Below are positions 25,101 through 36,628 of a stretch of DNA of 64,000 bases, one piece after another. Within the stretch, counting starts at the first letter, position 1. Each line of letters begins with the position of its first letter. Source of the DNA: Manihot esculenta (taxonomy: Eukaryota > Streptophyta > Magnoliopsida > Malpighiales > Euphorbiaceae); assembly GCF_001659605.2 (NCBI RefSeq), contig NC_035170.2:19480948-19544947 (forward strand), in the 5' to 3' direction. The notes under the pieces are model-generated. The model did no database searches and was not told the origin of the DNA. It worked only from the letters and a program-made list of their open reading frames with translations. The translations under genes and the position numbers were made by a program.

Positions 25101-27175
25101 TCCCTAAACTGACTGTCTAGCTCTCTCACATGAGCTAGATACCCCTGACATCCCCTCCGGAGCAACCTACGAGCCTGTAGGGCTGATATCAGACCTCTAG
25201 GCGTGCCCCTCCTGTCTCCTCTGAAGACAAACTCAGATCCATCCTCATCTCTGAACTTAACTACCTTGTCTCTACAGTCCAAGGTAGCACCATATGCAGA
25301 TAGCCAATCCATCCCTAGAATGACGTCAAAATCTGTCAACTCTAGAACCACAAGGTCAGCTGGAAGGCATCTACCATCTATAAACACTGGACTATGTCGA
25401 CAGACTGTTTCTGCCAACGATGGATCACACTTAGGGCCACTGACCCATAGGGGACACTCTAACCCAGACGTCATCAAACCCACTCTCTCTATGGCTCTGG
25501 GAGCAACAAAGGAATGCGAAGCACCAGGGTCTAACAAAGCATACACCTCAGAACACCCAATGAGAAGGTTACCTGACACCACGGTGTTAGAAGTGTTTGC
25601 CTCCTGCTGTGTCATCGTGAAAATCCGCGCCGGAGCTGACGGACCTCCACCTCTGGGACCTGCAGATGAAGAGGCTGACCCTCTCCCTCTGCCTCTGCCC
25701 TGCGTCATAACTGAAACTGGTGGCTGTGGCATGCTAGCTGGAGCTGTCTGCTGGGATGGTGCCGTGAAAGCTGCCTGAGGGCACTCACGAGCCATGTGTC
25801 CCTCCTGGCCGCACCTGTAACATCCTGTAATCCCAAAGCGACAAACTCCTCTGTGCGCTTTACCGCACCTATCACACACTGGAACCTCTGAGCCTGAACT
25901 CATGCCACTGCCTAATCCCAGACCTGCTTTAATCTTGTTCCAGAACTTATTCTTCCTCGACTTCTGAGTGGAACCACTCCACTTCTTCCCACTGGAAGTT
26001 GCTGCACCCTGTGAAGAGGGATCTGACTTGCCCCTACCTGGGGTCTTAGAACCAGAGGACTGTGCCGGCTGCTGTTTCACTGTACCCTGTATAATGGCAC
26101 TAGCCTCCATCCTCCGTGCTAAATCCACCACGGTGTGGAAACTCTCCCTCTCGGCTGCATGGATCAAAGAGGAATACCTGGAATGCAATTTCATAGCATA
26201 CCTCCTAGCCTTTTTCTGTTCCGTATCATAGGCCTGTCCTGCATACCGCAGCAACTCCAGAAACCTGTCAGTAAACTCATCAATACTCATATCCTCAGTC
26301 TGCTTGAGCTGCTCAAACTCTATCAGCTTTAGCTCTTTCGAACTATCTGGGAATGCCCATCCGGCAAACTCATTAGCAAACTCCTCCCAAGACATGTTAT
26401 CCAACCTAGGGTCCACATAGACGCCAAACCATTCCTTCGCCTTCTTACATTTTAAAGTGAACCCTGCCATCTGAATGGCTCTGGTATCATCTGCCCCTAG
26501 CTCATCTGCTATCATCTTGACTGCTTTAATGTACTCAAACGGATCATCTCCGGATTGATACTTAGGAGCATCTAACTTTAGGTAATCAGTCATCTTTACC
26601 TTGCTCCTCACAGATGGGCCAGGTTGAGGTGTTTGGATAACTGGGGCTTCTGGTTGTACCACTGGTGGTGGTGGGGGAGGTGCAGAACTTTCTGGTGTAG
26701 AGTATGCTGGACTGGGGTAAAAAGGCGAGGGTGGATACATGGGATATGGTGGATATGGGGGGTAATACGGTGGATAAGGCATATATGTGGGATATGGGTG
26801 AAAACTAGGATAATCCGATGTACCTCCCATCGAATATCCTGGGCCCTGTGGATAGGGCTGATAGTGGGGTGGATAACCATACCCCGAGGCCTGACCGCCT
26901 CCCTGTGATGATCCCACATCCTCCTCTGTAGTGCCAACACCTAACCCTCCATCCCTTCTTGGATCCACATCCATCTCTTCCCTTGTATCACTAGATCTTC
27001 TTCTCTGTTCTGTCTCCCTCCTGCTTTCATCAAAAGACCTTCTAGGGTCCCTTGATGATCTTTCTCTGCCTGCCCTTTGGGACATAGCTCTTGGCAAAGC
27101 AGGGGGACGCCCTTCCATACCCTCATTCTCGGGCGGAGCTCCAGTCAATCTAGCTGATCGACGGGTTCCTCTCAT
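22187..27175 (-). CDS. gag-pol: Element D Gag-Pol polyprotein, intact
   Basis: A single frame of 1662 residues. I chose the start at 27175 ([12 protein letters not shown]) because this start is conserved in every copy; an upstream in-frame ATG at 27232 exists. Residues about 100-180 form a Pro/Tyr-rich tract, and 195-360 the Gag core. A CX2CX3HX3C cluster (434-445) precedes the CCHC knuckle (452-465). The protease site is D549-P550-G551. RT has FIDD at 883-886. RNase H acidic residues are D1032, E1069, D1094 and D1137. Integrase has H1249, H1256, C1286, C1289 and the triad D1319, D1380, E1416 (spacing 60 and 35). GPF is at 1554-1556, and a chromodomain spans about 1609-1662. It makes the virus-like particle, copies the RNA to cDNA and inserts it in chromatin. 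The chromodomain in this clade is thought to guide insertion. All catalytic residues I could check are present. Confidence 0.96.
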   Translation of the reverse strand: MRGTRRSARLTGAPPENEGMEGRPPALPRAMSQRAGRERSSRDPRRSFDESRRETEQRRRSSDTREEMDVDPRRDGGLGVGTTEEDVGSSQGGGQASGYGYPPHYQPYPQGPGYSMGGTSDYPSFHPYPTYMPYPPYYPPYPPYPMYPPSPFYPSPAYSTPESSAPPPPPPVVQPEAPVIQTPQPGPSVRSKVKMTDYLKLDAPKYQSGDDPFEYIKAVKMIADELGADDTRAIQMAGFTLKCKKAKEWFGVYVDPRLDNMSWEEFANEFAGWAFPDSSKELKLIEFEQLKQTEDMSIDEFTDRFLELLRYAGQAYDTEQKKARRYAMKLHSRYSSLIHAAERESFHTVVDLARRMEASAIIQGTVKQQPAQSSGSKTPGRGKSDPSSQGAATSSGKKWSGSTQKSRKNKFWNKIKAGLGLGSGMSSGSEVPVCDRCGKAHRGVCRFGITGCYRCGQEGHMARECPQAAFTAPSQQTAPASMPQPPVSVMTQGRGRGRGSASSSAGPRGGGPSAPARIFTMTQQEANTSNTVVSGNLLIGCSEVYALLDPGASHSFVAPRAIERVGLMTSGLECPLWVSGPKCDPSLAETVCRHSPVFIDGRCLPADLVVLELTDFDVILGMDWLSAYGATLDCRDKVVKFRDEDGSEFVFRGDRRGTPRGLISALQARRLLRRGCQGYLAHVRELDSQFRDPSSVPVVREFPDVFPDELPGLPPDREIEFEMELVPGTRPISIPPYRMAPAELKELKEQLQELVDKGFIRPSTSPWGAPVLFVKKKDGSLRLCIDYRQLNKVTTKNKYPLPRIDDLFDQLAGAGCFSKIDLRSGYHQLRIREEDVPKTAFRTRYGHYEFLVMPFGLTNAPAAFMDLMNRVFREYLDHFVIVFIDDILVYSRNAEEHAHHLRIVLQTLREHGLYAKFSKCEFWLRSISFLGHVVSDQGIAVDPKKIEAVANWPRPTTVTEVKSFLGLAGYYRRFVQDFSKIAAPMTRLTRKNQRFTWSDQCEESFEELKRRLTSAPVLALPTSDEDFTVFCDASRVGLGCVLMQNDRVIAYASRQLKKHELNYPTHDLEMAAVIFALKMWRHYLYGVKCEIFTDHKSLQHILSQRELNLRQRRWVELLSDYDCRIQYHPGKANVVADALSRKSLGSLAHITAERRPVVKDFYRLVEEGLQLELTGTGALIAQMKVTPVFLEQVAQKQHEDPELVKIARTVQSGKSEEFRFDDQGILRYGHRLCVPDDISVKGDIMREAHNARYSIHPGATKMYQDLKKVYWWPAMKREVAQFVSACEICQRVKLEHQKPAGMLNPLPIPEWKWENIAMDFVVGLPATSNRLDSIWVIVDRLTKSAHFIPVRSGYSVDKLAQVYLEEVVRLHGAPISIVSDRGPQFTSRFWRSLQEAMGTRLDFSTAFHPQTDGQSERTIQTIEDMLRMCVLDFGGSWRQHLPLVEFAYNNSHHASIGMAPYEALYGRKCRSPVCWEEVGERSLAGPELVEITNRVVPIIRERLKTAVSRQKSYADVRRKHIEFEEGDLVLLKVSPMKGVVRFGRKGKLAPRYIGPFEIVQKVGNVSYKLDLPMSMERIHPVFHVSMLRKFVSDPSKVLSEPDVEILGDLTYVEQPVRIIDTQIRKLRNKEIPMVKVLWNHHNIEECTWETRESMLQQYPYLF

Positions 27176-27442
27176 TTTAGCTTCTGAAAACATAACATAA
27201 ACTTTAGCATCATATGATCCATGTAACAACATGAACCCTCAACTCATAGCATAGCATATCATAGCATTTAAATGCACATGCATAACATCATGGCATTACA
27301 CATCAAGACAGGACTCAACATCCTATCCTAGTGGACATGATCTTCCTATTGTGCTTGCCCTCTAACACAACCTCTTTCCGATGTGAGATATCTCTAATCC
27401 CTGAGCATCTTAGCTCAGCACACCGTACTCTAGAGGCCCTAT

Positions 27443-27454
27443 GCTCTGATACCA
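27443..27454 (-). promoter_or_regulatory. Primer-binding site of element D (tRNA-iMet)
   Basis: TGGTATCAGAGC on the minus strand, three bases from the 5' LTR boundary at 27458. Confidence 0.92.
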
Positions 27455-27457
27455 ATC

Positions 27458-29716
27458 TGTAACAGCCCGCTTACCGGACCATCACCGGCACTAGGATCCA
27501 GATCGGCTTAAGGCCGCCGGGACCCGTAGTAAGCCACCTGTAAACTCTGTGTACCTGATAAATCCCATACATGATCACACTTAAACTTAAAACTGTTACT
27601 TATTTTCTTTTTTTCTTTCTTTGCTTGACTATCTTTTCTTTTCTTGAAACTTTTCTCATCAACTAAGCCTGGACTATGCATGCTCTGTCTGTATGCACTC
27701 GAAGAGTGATACCTGCTATGGTACCATACAGTAACTACAGAGATAGAAATACTACCATGCACCAAGCCTAGCTCATCATACATTATCTCAATCATAAAAG
27801 GATCATGTACAAAGGGATAAACATACACTAGGGCCAAGCACAATACTCTAATACTCTATATAACTTGCTTTTACATCATTTCTATACATTACATAAACTC
27901 TGTACTGTACATCATTATCATGTCCACTATTCTATACTATTACATATGCCTTTACCCTTGCTTTCTCTTTCTCTTTCTCTTCTCTGAGGCCCTGAAAAAT
28001 GGGGTTAGGGAGAGGGATGAGCTGCTAAAGCCCAGTGAGCGGAATCTATAAAAAATCACATTTAAAACATGCTATCATATGATGCATCACTGCACAAACA
28101 TTTCACATCTCGGATTGGACATGATCCCAAAACTCCCTCTGTCAGTGCCCGGCTCCCAAAGGAGCTCACACAGGTCTTTCACTAACTACTCATGGTGCCC
28201 GACCCTATAAGGGCTCTCACAGGACTCATCCAAGGTAAATGCCCGGCCCCAAAGGAGCTCACACAGGACATACAATAATGACAGACTTATGGGCTATTGA
28301 GATCGCCTCGGTCCAATCCACATATACAAGTAATAATGCAATGCCTCAACTTGGTGAATACTAATGCAAAGCATCCTACATAAACATGGCAGTAATGATG
28401 CATGAATCATGCTAAAACATTCATTAACTTAAAACAAAGTTCTGTTCCACTCACCTCTGTCAACTGCTGGGCAGTCTCTGTAACTCTAACTCTGTGGGCC
28501 TCCTTGGTCTCTCGGGTCCGCACCTACACAGGTGGACTCAAATGAGGACCAAACTTACTTAAACATAACTCTTAATATCTCCCCAAAACCCCTCGAAAAC
28601 ATCATAAGCATGCATGACAAAATGGGCAAAGGAAGGCTGGTCAGGGCACTTTCGGCGGCTGGTTCGGCGGCCGAAACCTCCCTCCAGAGACGAAACTCAT
28701 GCATGTTCGGCGGCACCTTCGGCGGCCGAAAGTCTCGTCCAGAGACGAAACTCATGCACTTTCGGCGGCCGAACTCCCTCTTTCGGCGGCCGAAAGTCTC
28801 TTTCTCACCCAAAAGCCTAGCTTTCGGGGGCAAGGTTTGGCAGCCGAAACTGCCTCCACAAGGGGTTCGGCGGCCGAACCTTGCTTCGGCGGCCGAACCT
28901 GGATTCTCCAGAAAGGCAGAATCCCGACCCAACTCAGGGTTCCAGCCTCCAAAAACCTATAAAACACCCATAACATGCATACCAACACTTCTCAACTAGC
29001 ACATAACATATCTCATGCATATAGGGGTCTATAAACTAACTCAAACCCCTAAAACAACATCAAATAGCATATGCTCAACATATGCTCAACTCAAAGCTCC
29101 ACCAACAACTAACCCATAAAACTCTCTAAAAACTCTTAAACCTTACTGTAAACATAAGGGGAGGTGAGGATCCATGCTTACCTCTTGAAGAACGAGAGGA
29201 TTGCTGGTCCAAACTTGGAGATGTGGTGGAAAACTACTCAAAGTCTCCAAGTTGCTCAACTTTGCTTCCTTTTGCTCAAATCTCTAAAACAAAGCTAAAA
29301 ACATGTTAAAACATGCAAGATTTGAGGAAAACATGAGAAACACACCAAGGAGAGCTTGAACCTACCTTTGACCCAAAAACAGAGTGTTTAACACTCAAGT
29401 CTCGGGCAAAGGGGCTTTTGTGGTGGCCAACCGACTCTTCCTTCGGCGGCCTAACGTGCATGCAAAACCATGCAACTTTCGGCGGCCGAACTTCACCTTC
29501 GGCGGCCGAACCTGGCTTTTGTCCCCTTGGCCTTTTCATTTCAAAACTCAATGTTCTTCACTCAAAACATGCAAACATGATAAAAACACTTAAAAACATC
29601 TTAAAAACCTTTCTTATACCCTTAGGGCAAGCTCCGACATCCTCGAATCCCGACTTCCAACGGAAAATCCGCCGGAACGTAGGAAGTCCGATACCGGGGT
29701 CTAGCCGGGTATTACA
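27458..29716 (-). repeat. Element D 5' LTR (2259 bp) with a possible leader intron
   Basis: This is the promoter-bearing LTR, transcribed leftward. On the minus strand a splice-donor-like AGAG-GTAAGC lies at 29185-29178. A pyrimidine-rich acceptor region with CTAAC and TTTTTCAG ends at 27992. Another donor-like AAAG-GTAGGT is at about 29370. Perfect TTCGGCGGCCGAA units cluster at 28663-28900 and 29478-29510. It is identical by eye to the 3' LTR. Confidence 0.95.
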
Positions 29717-29721
29717 TCTGT

Positions 29722-32157
29722 CTCTCTGACTCTCAACTGATGATACCCGGATCTTAGATCTATTTTAGAGAAACAACCTGCTCCAGCTAGCTGGTCAAAT
29801 AGATCATCAATCCTAGGCAGAGGATATCTATTCTTGGTAGTGACCTTGTTTAACTGTCTGTAGTCAATACAAAGTCTGAGGGATCCATCCTTCTTTCTGA
29901 CAAAGAGTACTGGAGCACCCCAAGGTGAGGTACTAGGGCGAATGAAACCCTTATCTACCAAGTCCTGTAACTGCTCTTTTAACTCTTTTAACTCTGCTGG
30001 CGCCATCCTGTAGGGAGAAATAGAGATAGGTCTGGTATCAGGCAGCAATTCTATTTCAAACTCTATCTCCCTACCAGGTGGTAGTCCTGGAAGTTCATCT
30101 GGGAAAACATCAAGAAACTCTCGAACTACTGGTACTGCGGCTGGTTCCCTAACCTGACTGTCTAGCTCTCTCACATGAGCTAGAAACCCCTGACAACCCC
30201 TCCTAAGCAAACGACGAGCCTGAAGGGCTGAAATCATACCTCTGGGTGTACCTCTCCTGTCTCCTCTGAAGACACACTCTAACCCATCCTGGTCTCTGAG
30301 ACTCACTATCTTCTCTCTACAGTCCAAAGTAGCACTATATGCAGATAGCCAATCCATCCCTAGAATGACATCAAAATCTGTCAAGTCTAGAACCACAAGG
30401 TCAGCTGGAAGGCATCTACCCTCTATGAATACTGGACTGAAACGACAGACTGACACTGCCACTGATGGCTCACATCTAGGTCCACTGACCCAGAGAGGAT
30501 ACTCTAACTCAGAACTGATCAAACCCAATCTCTCTATGGCTCTCGAAGCAATAAAGGAATGAGAAGCACCGGGGTCCATCAAAGCATACACATCTGAACA
30601 CCCAATGATGAGATTACCTGACACCACTGTGTTCGACATGTTAGCCTCCTCCTGAGTCATGGTGAAAATCCGTGCTGGGGCTACAGGATTTCCACCTCGG
30701 GAACCTGCTGCTGAAGTAGAGGCTGCCCCTCTCCCTCTACCTCTACCACTACCCTGAGGCATAGTTGAAGTTGCTGGCTGCCCTACTGGCTGTGCTACAC
30801 TGCCTGAACTCATCTGCTGGGAAGGTGCCACAAAAGTCACCTGAGGACACTCTCGAGCAATATGCCCTTCCTGTCCACATCTAAAACAAGCTGTAGATCC
30901 CAACTGACAAGTTCCTCTGTGTGGTCTCCCACATCTCCTACATGCTGGAACAGCTGTGCCAGAGCTTGAGCCACTACCCATTCCCAGACCTGACTTGACT
31001 TTACTCCAGAACCCTTTCCTTGTTCCTCTCGCTCTATCCCATCTCTTACTGCCTGTAGAACCTGAACTGGGGGCCTTAGAACCCGAAGCCTGTGCCTTTG
31101 ACTGTTTCTGAATATTGGCACTAGCTTCCATCTTCCTGGCTGCATCTATAATAGAGTGAAAACTCTCCTTTTCTACTGGAAGGATCAAAGAAGAATACCT
31201 GGGATGAAGTCTCATGGTATATCTCCTCGCCTTCTTCTGATCAGTATCATAGGCCTGACCCACGTACTGAAGCAGATCCAGGAACTTATCTGTGAACTCA
31301 TCAACACTCATTTCATCTGTTTGTCTCAACTGTTCAAACTCAATTATCTTCATCTCCCTGGAACTATCAGGAAAAGCCCACCCTGCAAACTCATTAGCGA
31401 ACTCTCCCCACGACATACTGTTCATTCTGGGCTCTATATAGTTCTTAAACCATTCTCGAGCCTTCTTACACTTCAGTGTAAATCCTGCCATCTCTATGGC
31501 TCTACTGTCATTTGTACCCAACTCATCAGTGATCATCTTCACAAATCTCAGGTACTCAAATGGATCATCTCCTGTGTTAAACTTAGGAGCATCCAATTTA
31601 AGGTACTCAGTCATCTTTACCTTACTTCCAGATGAACTAGATGGAAACATTTGGGCAACAGGGGCTACTGGTTCTGTTTGTGGTGGTGGAGGTGCTGGTT
31701 CATTTATTTCTGGGTGTGCTGCACTTGGATGTATAGGGGAGGGTGGATACATAGGATATGGTGGATATGATGGGTAATAGTGAGGATATGGCATATATGG
31801 CATGTATGTAGGATATGGGTCAAAGCGAGAGTACTCCGACATACCCTCCATCGGATACTCTGGATCCTGAAAAACAGCTGGATAATCAAATCCTGAGGCC
31901 TGAACACCTCCCAAAGATTCTCCCATACCTTCATCCATAGACGGATCAGTCTCCATAGCCTCCCTCTCTTCCTCTGATCTACCTCTTCTAACTATTCCTC
32001 TTCTGCTCTCGTCCACAGACCTTCTAGGGTCTCTTGACATGCCTTCCCTGCTAGATCTTTGTGACCTTGCCCTTGGCAATGCAGGAGGATGAGCAGCTAC
32101 TCCCTCACTATCTGATGGGACTCCAGTCAATCGAGCTGATCGACGAGTTCCTCGCAT
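29722..32157 (-). pseudogene. gag-pol: Element C gag and pol, 5' part (Gag, protease, RT N-terminal)
   Basis: An open frame starting at 32157 ([12 protein letters not shown]). It has the Pro/Tyr-rich tract, the Gag core, a [12 protein letters not shown] cluster followed by a [14 protein letters not shown] knuckle, protease with DPGASHSF, and RT up to the YHQLR region, where element D interrupts it (TSD TCTGT at 29717-29721). This half has no internal stop. The rest of pol resumes at 19821 on the other side of D and is itself mutated, so the element as a whole is inactive. Confidence 0.93.
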
Positions 32158-32368
32158 CTTAACTCTCTAAAAACAACACATACTATAGCATATCAGCACA
32201 TAAACACATATATCTTAATCATAAAAACACATGCATATGCATCTTATAGCATCAAAAAGACAGGACTCAACATCCTATCCTAGTGGACATGATTCCTATT
32301 GTGCTTGACCAACTCTAATCTCTATGAGCCCGACACTCTCTCTATAGGTCCGATCATATGAACCTAGG

Positions 32369-32380
32369 GCTCTGATACCA
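32369..32380 (-). promoter_or_regulatory. Primer-binding site of element C (tRNA-iMet)
   Basis: TGGTATCAGAGC on the minus strand, three bases from the LTR start at 32384. Confidence 0.9.
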
Positions 32381-32383
32381 ATC

Positions 32384-34482
32384 TGTAACGACCCCAAAAT
32401 GGACCGTCACCGGCGCTAGGATTCAGGTCGACTTAAGGCCGCCAGAACCCGTAGCAAGCCTGCTATACTCTCTGTGTACCTGTAACTCTTATACATGATC
32501 ATACATTTTCTGTGAAAATAAAACTCTTTTCTGCACCAAGGCTCAACCTGTGCATGCACTATCACTGTACTCAGTACTCCTCGTACCTGTTAAGCCTGGT
32601 TTTTCACATACGTTGTAAAACATATACATATACAGATCATGTACCCAAACCAAAGAATTACAACACAAAACATTACTAAGTCAAACACAATTCTAACTAA
32701 ATATACATCTCATTATAAATACATGTCCACTCTAAACTATTACAAGTCTCAGTTTCTCTTTCTGAACTCTTCTGGACTTTCCCTCTGTACACTGTACACT
32801 GAATCCTGCAAGACTGGGATTAAGGGAGTGGGATGAGCTCTATAGCCCAGTGAGTAGAAGAACAAAATCAGTCATAACATATGATCTCATGGAATGCGTC
32901 ATAACACAGACAAGCCACATCAAGAGTAAACCTGTCACCACATAGCCTCAGTAACTTCCGTGCCAGGGCGTAGAATCGAGCACCTGGTCTTCCTGTCATA
33001 TATGTATATGTGTATAACACCTCTGTACTTACCATTGCCAGGGCGTAGTCAAAGGCTCCTGGTCTTTACTATACCTGCCAGGGCGTAGTCAAAGGCTCTT
33101 GGCCTTAACTCAGAGACTATTGGATCATTCAGCATTTACTCACACCAACAATTAACAATGCAATGCAACATATTCGTGAATACTAATGCAGTCAACCTAT
33201 TTGCATAATCATGATGCATGAGATATGCTAAAACATTCCATTGTTTCATTAAAAGCACTAAGTTTAGTTCCACTCACCTCTGGCTCTGGACTGACTCTGC
33301 AGGTTCAGTAAACTCTGGAGTAGTACTCACTGCTGCTCTCTCGGGTTCCTCTGGTCTGTATAAACACATAAAGACTTAAATGAGGGACCAAACTACCTTA
33401 AAAATACCTCTATTGAACTACCCAAGAATCCCCTTAATCTTACTCTAAAGCTCATGCAAAACATACAAAAGAAAAGCTGGACAGAACACTTTCGGCGGCA
33501 GGTTCGGCGGCCGAATGTCCTCTCCAGAGACGAAACTCAAGCACCTTCGGCGGCCGAATCCCCCAAACAGAGCCGAACATGCAAAACCACTCGGGGGCAA
33601 GCTGTGGCAACCAAGCCACCATGCAGGAGGTTCGGCGGCCGAATGAACTTTCGGCTGCCGAACCTGAGTTCATCTAGAACTCAGCTTCAACGGCAAACCA
33701 TCTCCTTCTTCCCTTCAACTTCTCAAACTATACAAACTTCACCTCCTCAACATACATATACTTAAGTATATGGTCACAGGGGTCCAAACTATCTACGAAC
33801 CCCAAACAACAAATCAAACATAACACATAAACATGTATACATGCATAAATCATCAAAACTACCATTAATAACCTAAGCATGCATCTCTTTCCTTTAACCC
33901 CATAAAACCTTCAGAAAACATATAAACAGGTTCTAGATCTTCCCTTACCTCTGTAAACAGGAAGATTCACGTACTGAACAAGGGAAACGGATCAACTTCT
34001 CTTCAAACTCTCAAAACCTCAAAAACGTAGCTTGAGTTCTCTCAACTTTCAACACCTTTGCAAACACCTCATCCTTCTGTATGATCAACCAAAACATGTA
34101 CAGATGAGTCATAAGAGACGTGGCCTATTCCATGGCAAGAATCTGAGGCCAACATCTGTCAAAAAACATGACTCAGCTGACCAGCCAACTCAGCTTCGGC
34201 TGCCCAATCGCATGCAAAACCATGCAACATTCGGGGGCCGAACTTACCTTCGGAAGCCGAACCTTGAGCACTTTCGGCGGCCGAACTTACCTTCGGCGGC
34301 CGAACTTGGCTCAACTGCCTTAGGTCATTTCAACTCAAAACTCACTTCCATTAACCTTAAAACATCAACACAAAACACACCACTTAGTAAAACATAAATC
34401 CTACCTGTTTTACAGAATTTCGACACCCCGGATTCCACCAGTCAACAGGAATTCCGGTGCCGGACTCTAGCCGGGTATTACA
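32384..34482 (-). repeat. Element C 5' LTR (2099 bp)
   Basis: Pairs with 15165-17263 at equal length. Many of the differences are transitions, including changes inside the TTCGGC motifs (GGTCG versus GGCCG). It ends at 34482 and is followed by the TSD ACCAC and the resumed LTR of element B. Confidence 0.93.
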
Positions 34483-34487
34483 ACCAC

Positions 34488-34929
34488 CTTGTGAAAACCA
34501 ACAAAACAACACCCTTTTGCAGGAGCTGTAACACATAGGAGACGTGGCCAAACTTCTGGACAGGGTTTGGAGCCAACACCTGTCCAAAATGCTGACTAAG
34601 GAATGCTCAATAGTTGGCTAGCCATCTCAGCTTCGGCTGCCGAATCGCATGCAAAACCATGCAACATTCGGGGGCCGAACCTGAACTGCGGAAGCCGAAC
34701 ATTGGGCACTTTCGACGGCCGAACTTACCTTCGGCGGTCGAACATGGCAAAAGTCTCCATAGCCTTTTCTCTTCCAACCTCAAACCAACTCAAATCAAGT
34801 CAACTCAAACCCTTAACATTCATCATAACACTGGAGTAAAACATAAATCCTACCCTTCTAGAGACTTTCGACATCCCGAATTCCACCGGAAAGTAGAATT
34901 CCGATGCCGGTCTCCAGCCGGGTATTACA
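34488..34929 (-). repeat. Element B 5' LTR, second piece
   Basis: Continues the LTR cut at 15164. It matches 7680-8119 in the partner LTR and ends with GGGTATTACA, followed by B's TSD CTTAC (34930-34934). It contains TTCGGC-type motifs, several with CG losses (for example TTCGACGGCCGAA). Confidence 0.92.
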
Positions 34930-34934
34930 CTTAC

Positions 34935-36527
34935 ACATATCATATCATACATATCCATTCGTGCCGGTGGCGTAGTGCAGGCCACACCCGGACTTTCTCT
35001 TACATTGTGCCAGGGGCGTAGTGCAGGCCATACCTGGACTTCCATATCACATCATATCATATCTCATCATAGTGAGGGCTAAAGGATCATCCAACATTCA
35101 TCCACATCAACAACATAATATGCAATGCAACATATTCGTGAATTCTAATGCAAACAACCTAACATATCTCATGGCATTCATGATGCGTGAATCATGCTAA
35201 AACATTTATTTATTTACTTTGCAATATAAATAATCATTCTACTCACCTCAGGCTAGCTCTGAAAAGACTCGGGAGCAGCTATCTCACTGCTGAGGTCCTC
35301 GGTTCCTCAGGTCCGAACCTGCACAGGTGGACTCAAATGAGGGACCAAATATATACTAACATGACTCTAAAATACTCCCCAAAAAAATTCCCTAAAACAC
35401 CTTAAAACAATCATAGAAAACATGCAAAGGAAGGCTGAACAGGGCACTTTCGGCGGCAGGTTCGGTGGCCGAAAGTCTCTCCAGAGCCGAAACTCAGTCA
35501 CTTTCGGCGGCACCTTCGGCGGCCGAAAGTTCCCTCCAGAGACGAAACTCATGCATGTTCGGCGGCACCTTCGGCGGCCGAATCTCCCCTCCAGAGTCGA
35601 AAGTCCACTTTCGAGGGCAGGGTTCGGCAGCCAAATACTGGCCTTCACAGGCAGCTTCGGCGGTCGAAAGTCCTTCGGCTGCCGAACCTGAGTTCTTCCA
35701 AATGGCAGAATTCAGCCTCCACATGCACATTTTGCCTCCCAAACCATTCAAACATGCATTCACCTATTCTACAACAAGCATACACAAGCAAATAAGCATT
35801 TAGGGGTCTCAAACTATCCTAAACCCCAACACAAACACAAAAAGCAACTCAAACAACATACATTACTCATAAACTCAACATTAACCCTAACATGACATCA
35901 ACTAACTTACACATGCATTTCTACCCCATAAACTTCATAAAACTTGTTTAAAACATACAAGAAAGGTAGGATCTAGGCTTACCTCTTGAAATCGAGAGGA
36001 AAGACGATCCTAACTTGGAGATGGGAGAAATCTAGCTCCTTGGGTCTCCGAGCTCCAAAACTTGATCTTAGCTCCAAAACTCTTCAAAACCAAGTTAGAA
36101 CTCGTTAAAACTTGAAAGATTTGAGGAAAATCAACAAAACCAACCATGGGAGAGCATGGACTCACCATTGGCCGAAAATAGGGAAGAAAGCTCACCCGTT
36201 TCGGCCATGGAGCCCTTTTCTAGGGGCTGGCTAGACCACCTTCGGAAGCCTAAAGTGCCTCCAAAACTCATGCAAGTTCGGCGGCCGAACCTGAACCACT
36301 TTCGGAAGCCTAACTTGCCCCCCTAAACTATCCCATGTTCGGCGGCCGAACCTGGAAATGCCTCCATGGTCTTTTTCATTCAAAACTCAATTTCTTTCTT
36401 ACTTAAAATCATAAAATACATTAAAACTTTTTATAAAAACATGGTTTTACCCTTTTAGAGGTTTTCGACATCCGACATTCCACCGGACGGTAGGAATTCC
36501 GATACCGGAGTCTAGCCGGGTATTACA
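34935..36527 (-). repeat. Element A 3' LTR, second piece
   Basis: Resumes A's LTR after the element B insertion and matches about 59390-61037. It ends with GTATTACA at 36527, followed by a polypurine tract complement (36528-36543, slightly altered: TTCTTCCCCCC). The TATA box of the partner LTR (60663-60674) is mutated here (CTTTTCTAGG near 36214). TTCGGC motifs occur at 35448-35690 and 36274-36352. Confidence 0.9.
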
Positions 36528-36628
36528 TTCTTCCCCCCTTAAGAACATTCGTCCCCGAATGTTCACCAAACAAGCATATGCATAACATAAAACATAAACA
36601 TACAAGCAAAGAATACATAACACTCACC

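Larger units (their letters stand above)
19822..29716 (-). mobile_element. Element D: intact, very young Tekay-like chromovirus (9895 bp)
   Basis: Ends are TGTAACAGCC at 19822 and GGGTATTACA ending at 29716, with TSD TCTGT at 19817-19821 and 29717-29721, inside element C's RT sequence. Its two LTRs (19822-22080 and 27458-29716) are both 2259 bp, and I saw no difference between them. The primer-binding site, polypurine tract and a single uninterrupted gag-pol frame are all present. By sequence alone it has everything expected of an autonomous element. Its LTR ends differ from those of A, B, C and F (CAGCCCGCTTACC instead of CGACC-), which marks a separate subfamily. Confidence 0.97.
15165..34482 (-). 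mobile_element. Element C: chromovirus inserted in element B's 5' LTR
   Basis: Ends are TGTAACGACCCC at 15165 and GGGTATTACA ending at 34482, with TSD ACCAC at 15160-15164 and 34483-34487. Its LTRs are 15165-17263 and 32384-34482 (2099 bp each, roughly twenty differences by eye, about 1%). The internal region is 17264-32383, interrupted by element D. The coding frame has three lesions in the integrase half apart from the D insertion. Confidence 0.94.
5824..34929 (-). mobile_element. Element B: chromovirus inserted in element A's LTR
   Basis: The plus-strand ends are TGTAACGACCCC at 5824 and GGGTATTACA ending at 34929, with TSD CTTAC on both sides. Its own parts are 3' LTR 5824-8119, internal region 8120-13298, and a 5' LTR split by element C into 13299-15164 and 34488-34929. 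Its two LTRs (2296 and about 2308 bp) differ mainly by one 12-bp indel within the TTCGGC-motif region plus roughly twenty substitutions by eye. The coding region carries at least seven disabling lesions. It belongs to the same LTR subfamily as C. Confidence 0.93.

Noticed and set aside
25203..25778. 191-residue plus-strand open frame antisense to gag-pol
   Set aside because: A shadow of the strongly conserved minus-strand protease and Gag frame. Similar antisense frames appear in the other copies only where the sense frame is conserved.
22187..27175. An endogenous pararetrovirus (caulimovirus) origin for gag-pol
   Set aside because: Integrase, chromodomain, LTRs, PBS, PPT and 5-bp TSDs all fit a Ty3/gypsy retrotransposon. 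No movement protein or inclusion-body gene is seen.
19872..28999. Identical sets of small open frames at 19872-22147 and 27508-29729
   Set aside because: These are the two LTRs of element D, not a segmental gene duplication.
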